Below, piece by piece: positions 25,782 to 34,746 of a stretch of DNA of 64,000 nucleotides (position 1 is its first letter; every line of letters begins with the position of its first letter). The position numbers and the translations under genes are program-made. Source of the stretch: Bacillota bacterium (lineage in GTDB: Bacteria; Bacillota; Clostridia; Christensenellales; Aristaeellaceae). Where the stretch lies: NCBI GenBank assembly GCA_023416655.1, contig JAEZHK010000056.1, forward strand, positions 1 through 64,000. The letters are read 5' to 3'. The notes beneath the pieces are model-generated. The model saw only the letters and a program-made list of their open reading frames with translations. It ran no database searches and was not told the DNA's origin.

Positions 25782-27884
25782 TCACCGAGGGTAATAGGGC
25801 GTTATGTAGCTCTCAGCTCTGAACCTGCTGCCGTCGGGACCGGTGGGCGAATAGGCGTTGATGACCTTGATCAAGTCGTCGACCAGGGTGGTGGTCATGG
25901 TTTTATCCAGCACGGGATCGCCGGAATCCTTATCAAAGTGGTGGATCGCTTCCTCCGCGGGCACAGGCTGCCAGTTGTTGCTCTGCTTCGTGCTGTAATC
26001 CTGCTTTTTTGAATTCCAGGCGTAGCGGGCGTCGCTGGTGGTGCACAGCGGGTAGATGCGGATCTGGTCCACGCCGCTCTCGGAAGCGGTCTCGGTGAAC
26101 TGGGACGAGATCTTGAAGTCGATCTGCACCGCGCAGGTAAACTGGCCGCCGCCGCCGCCGGTGACGAGACTGCCCATGTCATAGAGGATGTACTTGCCCT
26201 TGTACTTTTCAAAGCCGCTCATCTCATGCCGGTGGTGGCCGATGACCAGATCCGCGCCGGCGTTGATCGCCGCCCGGGCATACGTCTTCATCGTGGAGGT
26301 CACCGGGCGCACGTATTCCGTCTGTCCCGTCCAGTGGATGGTGACCACCATCATGTCCAGGTTGTAGTCCTTCCGGTACTTTTTGATGCGGTTGGTCAGC
26401 ACCGAAACCGGCACCTGGTTGGCCTGCACGCCGTAGAAGCCGATCTTCTTGCCGTTGACATCCTTCACCGTGACCGCCGGCGTCGCGCCGGTGTTGTAGC
26501 GGTTGTAGCCGGAGGCCAGGGCGTCGCCGCCGTAGGTGGCGACGTTCTTGGCGGTGTGCCCGAAGGCGTTGGGCCCGAAATCCGCGGTGTGGTTGTTGGC
26601 GATGTTGGCGATGTCGATGCCCGCCCCCGCCGCCAGTGCCTGCGCGTTCTTCGGGCTGCCACGGAACAGGAATTTGCGCAGCGTCGACGGGTTGGAGCCG
26701 CCGGTCGAGGTCAGGCAGACCTCAAGGTTGATGATGCTGAGGTTGGTGGAACCGCCCCGGTCGCTAAACAAAGCCGCGATCTTTTCAAAGGGGTAGACCG
26801 AATTGCCCACGACCAGCTTCTCATATTCCCGCTGGGTGGAGCGGGCGGTGATGCCGGTGGTGCGCGGGTCGCCGCCCAATACGCAGTCGCCGCCGGCGGT
26901 GATGGTGAGCGTGGTGGGGCTAATGTCCCGCACGTAGACGGTGCAGCTGGCGGACTTTGCATACCTGCCGGTGTCCGCGGTGGCGGTGATCGTGGCGATG
27001 CCCGACGCCTTGCCGGTGAAGGTGCAATCGCCTCCGTCGGAAGTGCCGACCTCCACGATGGAAGGTTTATCGGATGTCCAGGTCACTTCTTCATAGGAAG
27101 GGCGCTTGCCACTGACGGCGGAGGTCAGGGCGGCGCTGAGCGTAAACGTATCGCCCTCGCCATAATACAGCACGTCGGCGGTGGTGCCGTCGTCTTCCTT
27201 GATTGACACGCTCTTGACACGGGCGGGTTTGACCGTGAAAATGCAGGAATCCGACAGCTCCTTGCCGGGGGCGGTGTAGGTGGCGGTGATCTTCGCCCTG
27301 CCCTCGGCCTTGAAGGTGACCAGCCCGCTCGCGTCCACCTCCGCGACGGTTTCGTTGTCGGAGGACCAACTGTAGCTGGTCCGGTCGCCCGCAACCGACG
27401 GGGTAAACTTGGGCTTGCCCATCGGGTAAGTGGCATAGGGTGCGGCCTTCGTGAAGTAGACCGTCCTCGCGGAGGGGGTGACCTCGATCTTCGCCACGTC
27501 GACCTTATCGATCTTGATCACGCATTTGGCATTTTTGCCGCTGGGCGTGGAAGCGGTGACGGTGACAAAGCCCAGAGGATACGGCTCGTCCGGCCCCGCG
27601 CCGCGCACCACAACCTTCGCCTTGCGGGGATCGACGACGTCGGGCGTAACGGTGATCACGCCATACGGATCGTCGCCCTCGTCCCAGGCGATCAGCTTCC
27701 GGTCGGACGCGGAGGTAGGCGTCGTGACGACGGACAGCGTGAATTCCGTTCCCCAGTCCATCGTCAGCGCCCGGCGGCTCATGGTGAGGCGCGTGGCGGT
27801 CTTGGCCTCGGCGACGGCGGCCATGCCGAGCACCAGCCCCAGCACCAGCATGAGCGCCAGCAGCGTTCGGATTGTCTTTTTCAA
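25782..27884 (-). CDS. Secreted CapA-type metallophosphatase-fold protein with Ig-like repeats (paralogue 2)
   Basis: 700 residues: signal peptide (1-27, ending AEA|K), three to four Big_2-like domains to about 320 (SWSSDNETVAEVDASGLVTF, VTWTSDKPSIVEVG), then a PGA_cap/CapA domain with GGDCVLGGDPR, NLEVCLT, DIANIANNHTADFG, TIHWTGQTEY and VIGHHRHEMSGFEKYKGK, the metal-site His and Asn motifs of this calcineurin-like fold. The start is TTG at 27882-27884, GGAGG seven bases before it. It follows the larger paralogue by 18 bp. CapA proteins act in poly-gamma-glutamate export or retention, but no capB or capC is here, so a cell-wall role is only a guess. Confidence 0.85.
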   Translation of the reverse strand: MKKTIRTLLALMLVLGLVLGMAAVAEAKTATRLTMSRRALTMDWGTEFTLSVVTTPTSASDRKLIAWDEGDDPYGVITVTPDVVDPRKAKVVVRGAGPDEPYPLGFVTVTASTPSGKNAKCVIKIDKVDVAKIEVTPSARTVYFTKAAPYATYPMGKPKFTPSVAGDRTSYSWSSDNETVAEVDASGLVTFKAEGRAKITATYTAPGKELSDSCIFTVKPARVKSVSIKEDDGTTADVLYYGEGDTFTLSAALTSAVSGKRPSYEEVTWTSDKPSIVEVGTSDGGDCTFTGKASGIATITATADTGRYAKSASCTVYVRDISPTTLTITAGGDCVLGGDPRTTGITARSTQREYEKLVVGNSVYPFEKIAALFSDRGGSTNLSIINLEVCLTSTGGSNPSTLRKFLFRGSPKNAQALAAGAGIDIANIANNHTADFGPNAFGHTAKNVATYGGDALASGYNRYNTGATPAVTVKDVNGKKIGFYGVQANQVPVSVLTNRIKKYRKDYNLDMMVVTIHWTGQTEYVRPVTSTMKTYARAAINAGADLVIGHHRHEMSGFEKYKGKYILYDMGSLVTGGGGGQFTCAVQIDFKISSQFTETASESGVDQIRIYPLCTTSDARYAWNSKKQDYSTKQSNNWQPVPAEEAIHHFDKDSGDPVLDKTMTTTLVDDLIKVINAYSPTGPDGSRFRAESYITPYYPR

Positions 27885-27902
27885 GGGATGGCCTCCTTCG
27901 CG

Positions 27903-30134
27903 TTAGTGGGTGAACGTAATCGGCATATCCGAAAAACCATTTGTGCGGGATTCGATCAGCGCCTTCACCCGGTCGATGTCCTCTGGATCGGTGTAGGGCA
28001 TGGGCTGGGCGTTGTTGACCAGCGCCTTGGGCGATGAGGTGATCGAACAGGGGATGATGGTGATGTCCGCGGGCTCCACGAAGCCGTCCGCCCAGACGTT
28101 GAACTTCTGCTGGTAGATCATGCTGTCGTAGTCGAACCGGCCCCGCGGGTTATCGGGCAGGAACGCGTTCAGGGGGTTTTTCGCGATGGTCACGAAGTTG
28201 CCGAGGTCATACACGATGTACTTTCCCTTGTAGCGCTCGATGCCGTTGAGCCGGTGGACGTGGTGGCCCAGCACCAGGTCCGCCCCGGCGCTGATGGCCG
28301 CGTGGGCCAGGCTCTTCTGCCGGTTGGTGGGCGCCTGATAGCGGAACTCTTTCACGTCCGTCCAGTGGAACGCCGCCACCACCATGTCGCTGTTCTTCGC
28401 GGCGTTTCGGACCTGGTTCATCACGCCGGAGGGAGATGAGTTCGCGGATATGAAGCCCACAAAGCCCACCTTCACACCGTTCTTCGTTACATAATCAACG
28501 ATGCCGTTGCCGTAGAACCCTATCTTTTTCTTTGTCAGCGCACGCATGGTGCCTTCGTAGCCGTCCTTGCCTACATCGTAGCTGTGGTTGTTGGCGATGC
28601 AGACCGTGTCAATGTAGTTGTCTTTGAGCATCGTCTGAGCCCACTGCGGGTCGCCCTGGAACACGAAGGGCTTTTTGTCGTGGCGGGTGTCCTTCAGGGT
28701 CAGCGTGCCCTCCAGGTTGAGGGTGGTAATGTTGTTCTCGCCCTCAAAATACTTTTTGACGTTGGAGAACACCTTGCCATCGCCTGCCACGCCGTCATCG
28801 TTGGGCTTTGTTATAGCCGCTATAAAATCATAGTAAGAGCGCGGGTTGGCGGCTGCGGAGCTCTTTCGTTGGTCGCCGCCCAGCACAGCGTCGCCCGCGG
28901 CGGTGATGGTCACCGTCCTGTACGCGCCTGCGCCCCGCACGTGGACGGAAACCGTCGCCTTGACCTTTGTGTTGAATACGCTTCTGGCGGTGATGCGGGC
29001 ATAGCCGCCGGTCGTACCCGCTGTGACAAGGCCGTCCGCTACGGTGGCGACCGCCTCGTTATCGCTCTCCCAGGTTACGCCGGTGACGGCGGCGTAGGCG
29101 GGCGAGGCGACGGCAGTCAAAAGCGCGGTTCCGCCCTGATCCAGCACCACCGCCGCGTCGCTCGGCGTCTTGATGGACAGCGTCTTGATGTTCACCGACG
29201 CGACGGTCAGCTTGCAATAGCCGGTCTTGCCGCCCGCGCTGGCCGAGATGGTCGCGGTGCCGGGCGTCTTCAGCGTCAAAACGCCGGTGGCGGGGTCGAT
29301 CTCCGCCACATCCTTGTTCAGGCTGTCGTATGCAATCGTAAAACCGGTGTTGGCCGGCGAGATGGCGGCGGTCAGCGGCTTCAGGTTGGCATCCCGGAGG
29401 TAGACGGTGAGCTTGGATTTGGGGAACTTGACCGACGAAACCGCAAGGGCCTTGACCGTCACCACGCAGGTCGCCCGCCTGCCGGTATCCGTGACGGCGG
29501 TGAGGGTGACTTTGGTGGCCTTGTCAGGGTTCTGCGCGTACACCCGGACGCTGTGGTCGCTCGTCGTCGTCGCCGTGGCGAGAGTGCCCGCCTGGTCAAA
29601 GCTCGCAATGGTCGGGTCGGGGGAGGTCCAGGTCACGGAGCCGAAGGTCGCGTTGGACGGTTTGATGCTGGCTCTTAATATGTAGTTCTGGCCGGGCGCG
29701 ATGGCCAGCGACTTAGGCGAAACGGCCATCGACGTGATCTTGACCGTGCGCACCGTCACCTGGCACTTGGCCAGCACCAGAAGCGAGCGCGTGCCGACGA
29801 GGCTGATCGTCGCGCGGCCGTTTTTGATCGCGCGGACGGTGGTTGTCTTTGAACCGTCCGCATCGCTGACGGAGGCCACGTCGGGATTGGACGAACGCCA
29901 CTCGAGTCGCTCGTCCATGTTTATCGGGAAGTATTCTTTCACGGAGAGATCGAACCTCTCTCCTGGTTCGAGTGTATAGGTGGCGAAGGTGATGGACGCA
30001 CCGGCCGCGTTCACCGGCGCGGGGGTCGGCACGGGCGTCGGATCAGGCGCAGGCTCCGCCAGCGCGGCAAATGACAGCAAGAAAAAAGCCAGCGCCGTCA
30101 GCGCCAGACTGCGGAAGAAGACCTTGCTTTTCAA
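27903..30134 (-). CDS. Secreted CapA-type protein with Ig-like repeats (paralogue 1)
   Basis: 743 residues, same architecture as the next gene: signal peptide (1-26, ending ALA|E), a proline-rich linker (PAPDPTPVPTPAP), about four Big_2-like domains, then the CapA domain with AGDAVLGGDQR, NLEGTLTL, CIANNHSYDVG, AFHWTDVKEF and VLGHHVHRLNGIERYKGK. TTG start at 30132-30134 with AGGGGG nine bases upstream. The two proteins are clearly tandem duplicates, but diverged in the Ig-like part. A perfect sigma-A promoter with a direct-repeat site in the leader precedes it, so the pair forms a regulated operon. Confidence 0.85.
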   Translation of the reverse strand: MKSKVFFRSLALTALAFFLLSFAALAEPAPDPTPVPTPAPVNAAGASITFATYTLEPGERFDLSVKEYFPINMDERLEWRSSNPDVASVSDADGSKTTTVRAIKNGRATISLVGTRSLLVLAKCQVTVRTVKITSMAVSPKSLAIAPGQNYILRASIKPSNATFGSVTWTSPDPTIASFDQAGTLATATTTSDHSVRVYAQNPDKATKVTLTAVTDTGRRATCVVTVKALAVSSVKFPKSKLTVYLRDANLKPLTAAISPANTGFTIAYDSLNKDVAEIDPATGVLTLKTPGTATISASAGGKTGYCKLTVASVNIKTLSIKTPSDAAVVLDQGGTALLTAVASPAYAAVTGVTWESDNEAVATVADGLVTAGTTGGYARITARSVFNTKVKATVSVHVRGAGAYRTVTITAAGDAVLGGDQRKSSAAANPRSYYDFIAAITKPNDDGVAGDGKVFSNVKKYFEGENNITTLNLEGTLTLKDTRHDKKPFVFQGDPQWAQTMLKDNYIDTVCIANNHSYDVGKDGYEGTMRALTKKKIGFYGNGIVDYVTKNGVKVGFVGFISANSSPSGVMNQVRNAAKNSDMVVAAFHWTDVKEFRYQAPTNRQKSLAHAAISAGADLVLGHHVHRLNGIERYKGKYIVYDLGNFVTIAKNPLNAFLPDNPRGRFDYDSMIYQQKFNVWADGFVEPADITIIPCSITSSPKALVNNAQPMPYTDPEDIDRVKALIESRTNGFSDMPITFTH

Positions 30135-30149
30135 AAATAAGTCCCCCTA

Positions 30150-30182
30150 TTGACAATTCTTACCTTGTTGACAATTCCTACC
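30150..30182 (-). promoter_or_regulatory. Direct-repeat operator candidate of the capA pair
   Basis: Two 15-bp direct repeats TTGACAATTCYTACC (30150-30164 and 30168-30182; one mismatch), start-to-start distance 18 bp, lie between the -10 box and the TTG start. They look like binding sites for a response regulator or other direct-repeat-binding protein. Confidence 0.5.
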
Positions 30183-30185
30183 AGT

Positions 30186-30214
30186 ATTATAGATCATCGG
30201 ATATGGACTGTCAA
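30186..30214 (-). promoter_or_regulatory. Promoter of the capA pair
   Basis: Minus-strand TTGACA (30209-30214), 17-bp spacer, TATAAT (30186-30191): full consensus. Confidence 0.85.
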
Positions 30215-30299
30215 CACGGCCCTGCCGCCGCGCGGCGCACAGCGCGACTGGAAATCCCGCGAAACAGGCAGAAAAATGGGCGTCCAAAACGTAAAATTC

Positions 30300-30328
30300 T
30301 TGCAAAGAAACGGGCGCTGTGCTATAAC
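30300..30328 (+). promoter_or_regulatory. Promoter of the GNAT remnant
   Basis: TTGCAA (30300-30305), 17-bp spacer, TATAAC (30323-30328). Confidence 0.45.
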
Positions 30329-30363
30329 GAAGGGCCAAAGCCGATCGCCGGACCCATGCCTTG

Positions 30364-30510
30364 ATGCGGGAGCTGTCCAACTTTCTTTTGAAACTCACGG
30401 GACGCTGCGGCGAGGCCAGCTTCCACATGGAGGACATGGACCACCCGAGGGCCGTCTTCGCCATCGCTTATGTTGACGGCAAGCCCGCCGGGCGATTCTG
30501 TCTGCTTTGA
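30364..30510 (+). pseudogene. N-terminal fragment of a GNAT acetyltransferase
   Basis: A 48-codon frame (MRELSNFLLKLTGRCGEASF, ending AIAYVDGKPAGRFCLL) looks like the first strands of a GNAT protein, which usually continues with GxGALR after the DGxPVG turn. Here it stops instead. It keeps a good promoter but has no clear SD. I read it as a truncated gene; a short functional peptide cannot be excluded. Confidence 0.4.
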
Positions 30511-30533
30511 CAAAACCCTGAAGCGCGACGTAA

Positions 30534-30561
30534 CGGGCCGCCGGAGCAATCCGGCGGCCCG
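30534..30561. terminator. Hairpin between GNAT remnant and livF
   Basis: CGGGCCGCCGG/CCGGCGGCCCG with a 6-nt loop, a perfect 11-bp stem. The T-run is poor on both sides, so termination is uncertain. Confidence 0.45.
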
Positions 30562-30619
30562 TTGTCATATACTGTTTGTCAGGTTCAAGGACATAACGTC
30601 GGTCCGTTGTCATTGCATG

Positions 30620-30669
30620 CCCTTTTGGGGGAGTCCAGAGGGATACCATCCCTCCGGCGTTCCCCTCCA
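30620..30669 (-). repeat. Short family-3 palindrome at the livF 3' end
   Basis: AGAGGGATACCATCCCTC-type palindrome with the GGGGGAGTCC flank, abutting the livF stop; it lacks the second palindrome. Confidence 0.5.
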
Positions 30670-31383
<714 letters not shown>

Positions 31384-31385
31384 GC

Positions 31386-32174
31386 TCACACCTCCTCCGC
31401 CGCCTCGTCGTCGTCCTCGTTGCCCAGGTATGCCTCAATGACCTCCTGGTTTTTCTGGATCTCGCCCGGCGTGCCTTCGGCGATCTTGACGCCGTAGTTG
31501 ATGACGGTGATCCGGTCGCTTAGGCCCATCACCAGCTTCATGTCGTGCTCGATCAAAAGGATCGTCATGTCCTTCTCCCTTCGGAGCTTTAAGATGAAAG
31601 ACTTCATCTCCTCGGTCTCCTTGGGGTTGAGGCCCGCGGCCGGTTCGTCCAGGAGCAGAAGTTTTGGCTCGATGGCCAGCGCCCGCGCGATCTCAAGCCG
31701 CCTCTGCTGGCCGTAGGACAGGTTCTTCGCCAGCTCGCCCTCTTTGCCGGAGAGGCCCACGTAGTCGAGCAGCTCCAGCACCTTGTCGTAGGCGGCGCGC
31801 TCCTCCCGGCGCATCTTCGGCAGGCGCAGCACGATGTCCACGATGTTCTCGTGCATGCGCATGTAGCGGCCCACCAGGATGTTCTCGGCCACCAGCATGT
31901 CCTTGAAGAGGCGGATGTTCTGGAAGGTCCGCGCGATGCCCTGCTGCGCCACGCGTTCGGGCGACAATTTGGTCAGGTTCCTGCCGTCAAAGGTGATGGT
32001 TCCGCTGTCCGGCACGTAGTAGCCGCTGATCATATTGAAGAACGTGGTCTTGCCCGCGCCGTTTGGCCCGATGACCGACACGATCTGCCCCGGCTCCATG
32101 GAGAAATTGATGTTGTTGATGGCCACCAGGCCGCCGAAGGTCTTGGTCAGGTTGGTGACATTCAATAGTCGCAT
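31386..32174 (-). CDS. livG: Branched-chain amino-acid ABC transporter ATPase LivG
   Basis: Second ATPase of the Liv importer, 262 residues. Walker A GPNGAGKTTFFN, signature LSYGQQRRLEIARAL, Walker B LLLLDEPAAGLNP, switch His in LLIEHDM. The C-terminus has an acidic tail (EDDDEAAEEV). AGGAGG precedes the ATG, five bases after the livM stop, so translation is coupled to livM. Confidence 0.95.
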   Translation of the reverse strand: MRLLNVTNLTKTFGGLVAINNINFSMEPGQIVSVIGPNGAGKTTFFNMISGYYVPDSGTITFDGRNLTKLSPERVAQQGIARTFQNIRLFKDMLVAENILVGRYMRMHENIVDIVLRLPKMRREERAAYDKVLELLDYVGLSGKEGELAKNLSYGQQRRLEIARALAIEPKLLLLDEPAAGLNPKETEEMKSFILKLRREKDMTILLIEHDMKLVMGLSDRITVINYGVKIAEGTPGEIQKNQEVIEAYLGNEDDDEAAEEV

Positions 32175-32178
32175 GGTC

Positions 32179-33450
32179 TCACCTCCTGCCCTTTTCGGGC
32201 CTATCGGGCGCTTCTTCCCCGCGCCGTTTGAAGCTTAAGAAGCGCTTCTCAGGCAAGAGGCCCTTGGGCCGGAAGATGCACATCAAGACCAGGATCAGGC
32301 CGAAGATCAGCCGCTCGTACTTGGCCGGGTTGAGGCCCGCGGGCAGCACCAGCATGCCCGATGTGGCGAGCCCGGTGAAGAATTCCGAGAGGTCCTTCAA
32401 AATCTGCAACTGCAGTACCACCACCGCCAGCGCGCCGATGATCACGCCCCGCTGGCTGCCGGTGCCGCCCAGAATCACCATGCACAGGATGATGACCGAT
32501 TCCATGAAGGTGAAGCTGGTCGGGTCGATGTAGCTCTGCAGCGCCGCGAACACCACGCCCATCATGCCGGCGAGGCCCGCCGCGATGGTGAAGGCGAGGA
32601 GCTTCATCCGGACAACCGGCACGCCCATTGTGCGGGCCACCAGCTCATCCTCGCGGATGGCCACCCACGCGCGGCCGATGCGGGAGTTGTTGAGGTTCCG
32701 GACCACAACCACCGTGATCAGGAACAACACCAGTACAATTAAATAGAAGTGCACGGGTTTATTGAGCGACCAGTCCAGGATCTTCGGGGCCTGGATGGGC
32801 GTGATGCCCATGGGGCCGTTGGTGATGTTGACGGGCTGGTTCAAGTTATTGAACAGGAGCCTTATGATCTCTGCGAAGCCCAGCGTGACGATGGCCAGGT
32901 AGTCGCCCTTGAGCCTCATAACCGGAAGGCCCAAGAGGAACCCCACGCCGCACGCCACCACGAAGCCCAGCACCAGGAACAGCCAGAACCAGTGGCCCGA
33001 CAGCGGGAATTGGCCAAAGCCCATGAACTTCGCCGCCTGCCGGGACGCGAAGATGCCGTAAGTGTACGCGCCCACCGCGTAGAAGGCCGCGTAGCCCAGG
33101 TTCAGAAGGCCCGTGTAGCCGACCACGATGTTGAGGCCCATCGACAGGATGGCGTATACGCCCACCATGGTGGCCACCAGCGCGAACGAGCCGCTTGACG
33201 CGCCGATGATTGGCATGACGACGGCGAGGTCCACCGCCGCGATAATAAACCGCAACATTTTCGGCAGCTTCGCCATCGTGAGCAGGAGCAGCGAGAAAAG
33301 GAACAGGATGAACGCGATGTTGTTTGTTTTATAGAACATCACGAAGATCGGCGCGGCCACGATGACGGCCGTCTCCGCGATCAGAAGCGCCTTCTCGCGC
33401 CCGTTCAGATCCGAAAAGGAAGGGTCAGCGGTCTTCAATAACGTCGTCAT
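32179..33450 (-). CDS. livM: Branched-chain amino-acid ABC transporter permease LivM
   Basis: Membrane subunit of the Liv importer, 423 residues, with about 10-11 hydrophobic segments. Family motifs: GLNIVVGYTGLLNLGYAAFYAVGAY split over two helices, the coupling region GRAWVAIREDELVARTMGV, and GGTGSQRGVIIGA. It is longer than many LivM proteins because of an N-terminal extension with extra membrane helices and a basic C-terminal tail. The ATG lies three bases after the livH stop, with GAGAAGGTG as SD. Confidence 0.94.
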   Translation of the reverse strand: MTTLLKTADPSFSDLNGREKALLIAETAVIVAAPIFVMFYKTNNIAFILFLFSLLLLTMAKLPKMLRFIIAAVDLAVVMPIIGASSGSFALVATMVGVYAILSMGLNIVVGYTGLLNLGYAAFYAVGAYTYGIFASRQAAKFMGFGQFPLSGHWFWLFLVLGFVVACGVGFLLGLPVMRLKGDYLAIVTLGFAEIIRLLFNNLNQPVNITNGPMGITPIQAPKILDWSLNKPVHFYLIVLVLFLITVVVVRNLNNSRIGRAWVAIREDELVARTMGVPVVRMKLLAFTIAAGLAGMMGVVFAALQSYIDPTSFTFMESVIILCMVILGGTGSQRGVIIGALAVVVLQLQILKDLSEFFTGLATSGMLVLPAGLNPAKYERLIFGLILVLMCIFRPKGLLPEKRFLSFKRRGEEAPDRPEKGRR

Positions 33451-33453
33451 GCG

Positions 33454-34422
33454 CTACACCTTCTCTCCGGTCGGTTTGCCGAGGAGGCCGCTGGGCTTTA
33501 CGATGAGGATGAGGATCAGGATGATGAAGGCGAACACGTCCTTGTACTCCGAACCGAACAGGCCGCCCGTCAGCGCGCCCAGGAAGGCCGCGCCGAAGAC
33601 TTCGAGTAAGCCCAGCAGCACGCCGCCCAACATCGCACCGGGGAGGCTGCCGATGCCGCCGAACACCGCCGCGGTGAAGGCCTTCATGCCCAGGATGAAA
33701 CCGGAGTAGGGCGAGATGGAGCCGTACTGCACCGAGAAGAGCGTGCCCGCCGCGCCGCCCATGCCCGCGCCGATCATAAACGTGAGCGCGATGACCTTGT
33801 TGACGTTGATGCCCATCAGCTGCGCGGTGGCACGGTCCTGCGCGACGGCGCGCATGGCCTTGCCCCACTTGGTCCGGTTCACAAACAGGGTCAGCGCCAG
33901 CATGATGACCACGCAGAAAATGACGATGTAGAGCGTTTTTTCCGGGATCGCCATCGATGGGGTGATCTGGATGCGGTTAGAGAACATCGACGGCGCGTAC
34001 AGGTAGAAGCTGCCGTACTTGATCTCGGCGGCCATGCGCACGCTGTCCTGCAGGATGAACGAAACGCCGATGGCCGAGATGAAGGGCACCAGCTTGGGCG
34101 CGTTCCGAACCGGCTTGTAGGCGATCCTGTCCACGCCGACGCCAAGGAGGCCCGTCACAATCATCGCGAACAGGATCGCGATGATCAGCATGAGCGTGGG
34201 CGGCATGCCCGTCAAAAACCCCTGGCTCTGAAGCAGCAGCAGGATCTCCGTGCCCGCGAACGCGCCGAACATGAACAGCTCGCTGTGCGCGAAGTTGATG
34301 AATTCCAGGATGCCGTAGACCATCGTATAGCCCAGCGCGACAATGGCGTACACGAAGCCCAGCGCCAGGCCGTCCGACAGAAGCTGCGGCACGATCGCCG
34401 TCAACGACTGAAGCTCATTCAT
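33454..34422 (-). CDS. livH: Branched-chain amino-acid ABC transporter permease LivH
   Basis: Membrane subunit of the Liv importer, 322 residues from the ATG at 34420-34422; a longer frame exists but its extra residues lack hydrophobic or family character. Motifs: YAIVALGYTMVYGILEFINFAHSELFMFGAF, carrying the LivH signature, and GKAMRAVAQDRATAQLMGI, the cytoplasmic coupling loop. About eight membrane segments. SD GGAAGG is eleven bases upstream. A family-1 element and two identical hairpins lie between this gene and livJ. Confidence 0.94.
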   Translation of the reverse strand: MNELQSLTAIVPQLLSDGLALGFVYAIVALGYTMVYGILEFINFAHSELFMFGAFAGTEILLLLQSQGFLTGMPPTLMLIIAILFAMIVTGLLGVGVDRIAYKPVRNAPKLVPFISAIGVSFILQDSVRMAAEIKYGSFYLYAPSMFSNRIQITPSMAIPEKTLYIVIFCVVIMLALTLFVNRTKWGKAMRAVAQDRATAQLMGINVNKVIALTFMIGAGMGGAAGTLFSVQYGSISPYSGFILGMKAFTAAVFGGIGSLPGAMLGGVLLGLLEVFGAAFLGALTGGLFGSEYKDVFAFIILILILIVKPSGLLGKPTGEKV

Positions 34423-34444
34423 TGCCCATCGACCCTTCCTAACA

Positions 34445-34480
34445 TCTGTTGCAGGGGAGTGTTCGCTCCCCTGCAACAGA
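34445..34480. repeat. Hairpin repeat, left copy
   Basis: Perfect palindrome TCTGTTGCAGGGGAG with its complement and a 6-nt loop. The stem sequence recurs at 34680-34712, on the other side of the family-1 element B. Confidence 0.75.
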
Positions 34481-34504
34481 CCAGATTGTAGCCATTCCTT
34501 CGGC

Positions 34505-34680
34505 TTGATCGTTCCTGGGCTCTAACGCGCCGGGAACGTATCTGTTTCCATAGTAAGTAGCAAACACTGGTGGAGGAAACAACCCCTTCAGTCAGTGAGC
34601 CGCCCGGAAATCCCGCGGGTGTTTGGCTCGCGCAGTCTTCCTCCATGCGCTAAAAACCCCTCGGGGGTTTTTAGCGCCCG
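34505..34680 (-). repeat. Family-1 four-hairpin element, copy B
   Basis: In the livJ 3' UTR, same direction. P4 34647-34676 (GCGCTAAAAACCCC and complement), P3 34595-34631 (GTGAGCC/GGCTCGC), P2 34544-34580 (GTTTCC/GGAAAC), P1 34510-34538 (CGTTCCTGG/CCGGGAACG). Confidence 0.8.
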
Positions 34681-34712
34681 TTGCAGGGGAGGGTTCCCTC
34701 CCCTGCAACAGA
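34680..34712. repeat. Hairpin repeat, right copy
   Basis: GTTGCAGGGGAG and its complement, followed by AGAT; same stem as at 34445-34480. The two copies bracket element B between livJ and livH. Confidence 0.75.
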
Positions 34713-34746
34713 TGCAATTTTACCGTGAGCGTTATGCGGACAGGGG

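Noticed and set aside
30168..30190. Plus-strand promoter from the TTGACA in the capA leader repeats
   Set aside because: No -10 hexamer at 16-18 bp; the sequence is better explained as a direct-repeat site on the minus-strand leader.
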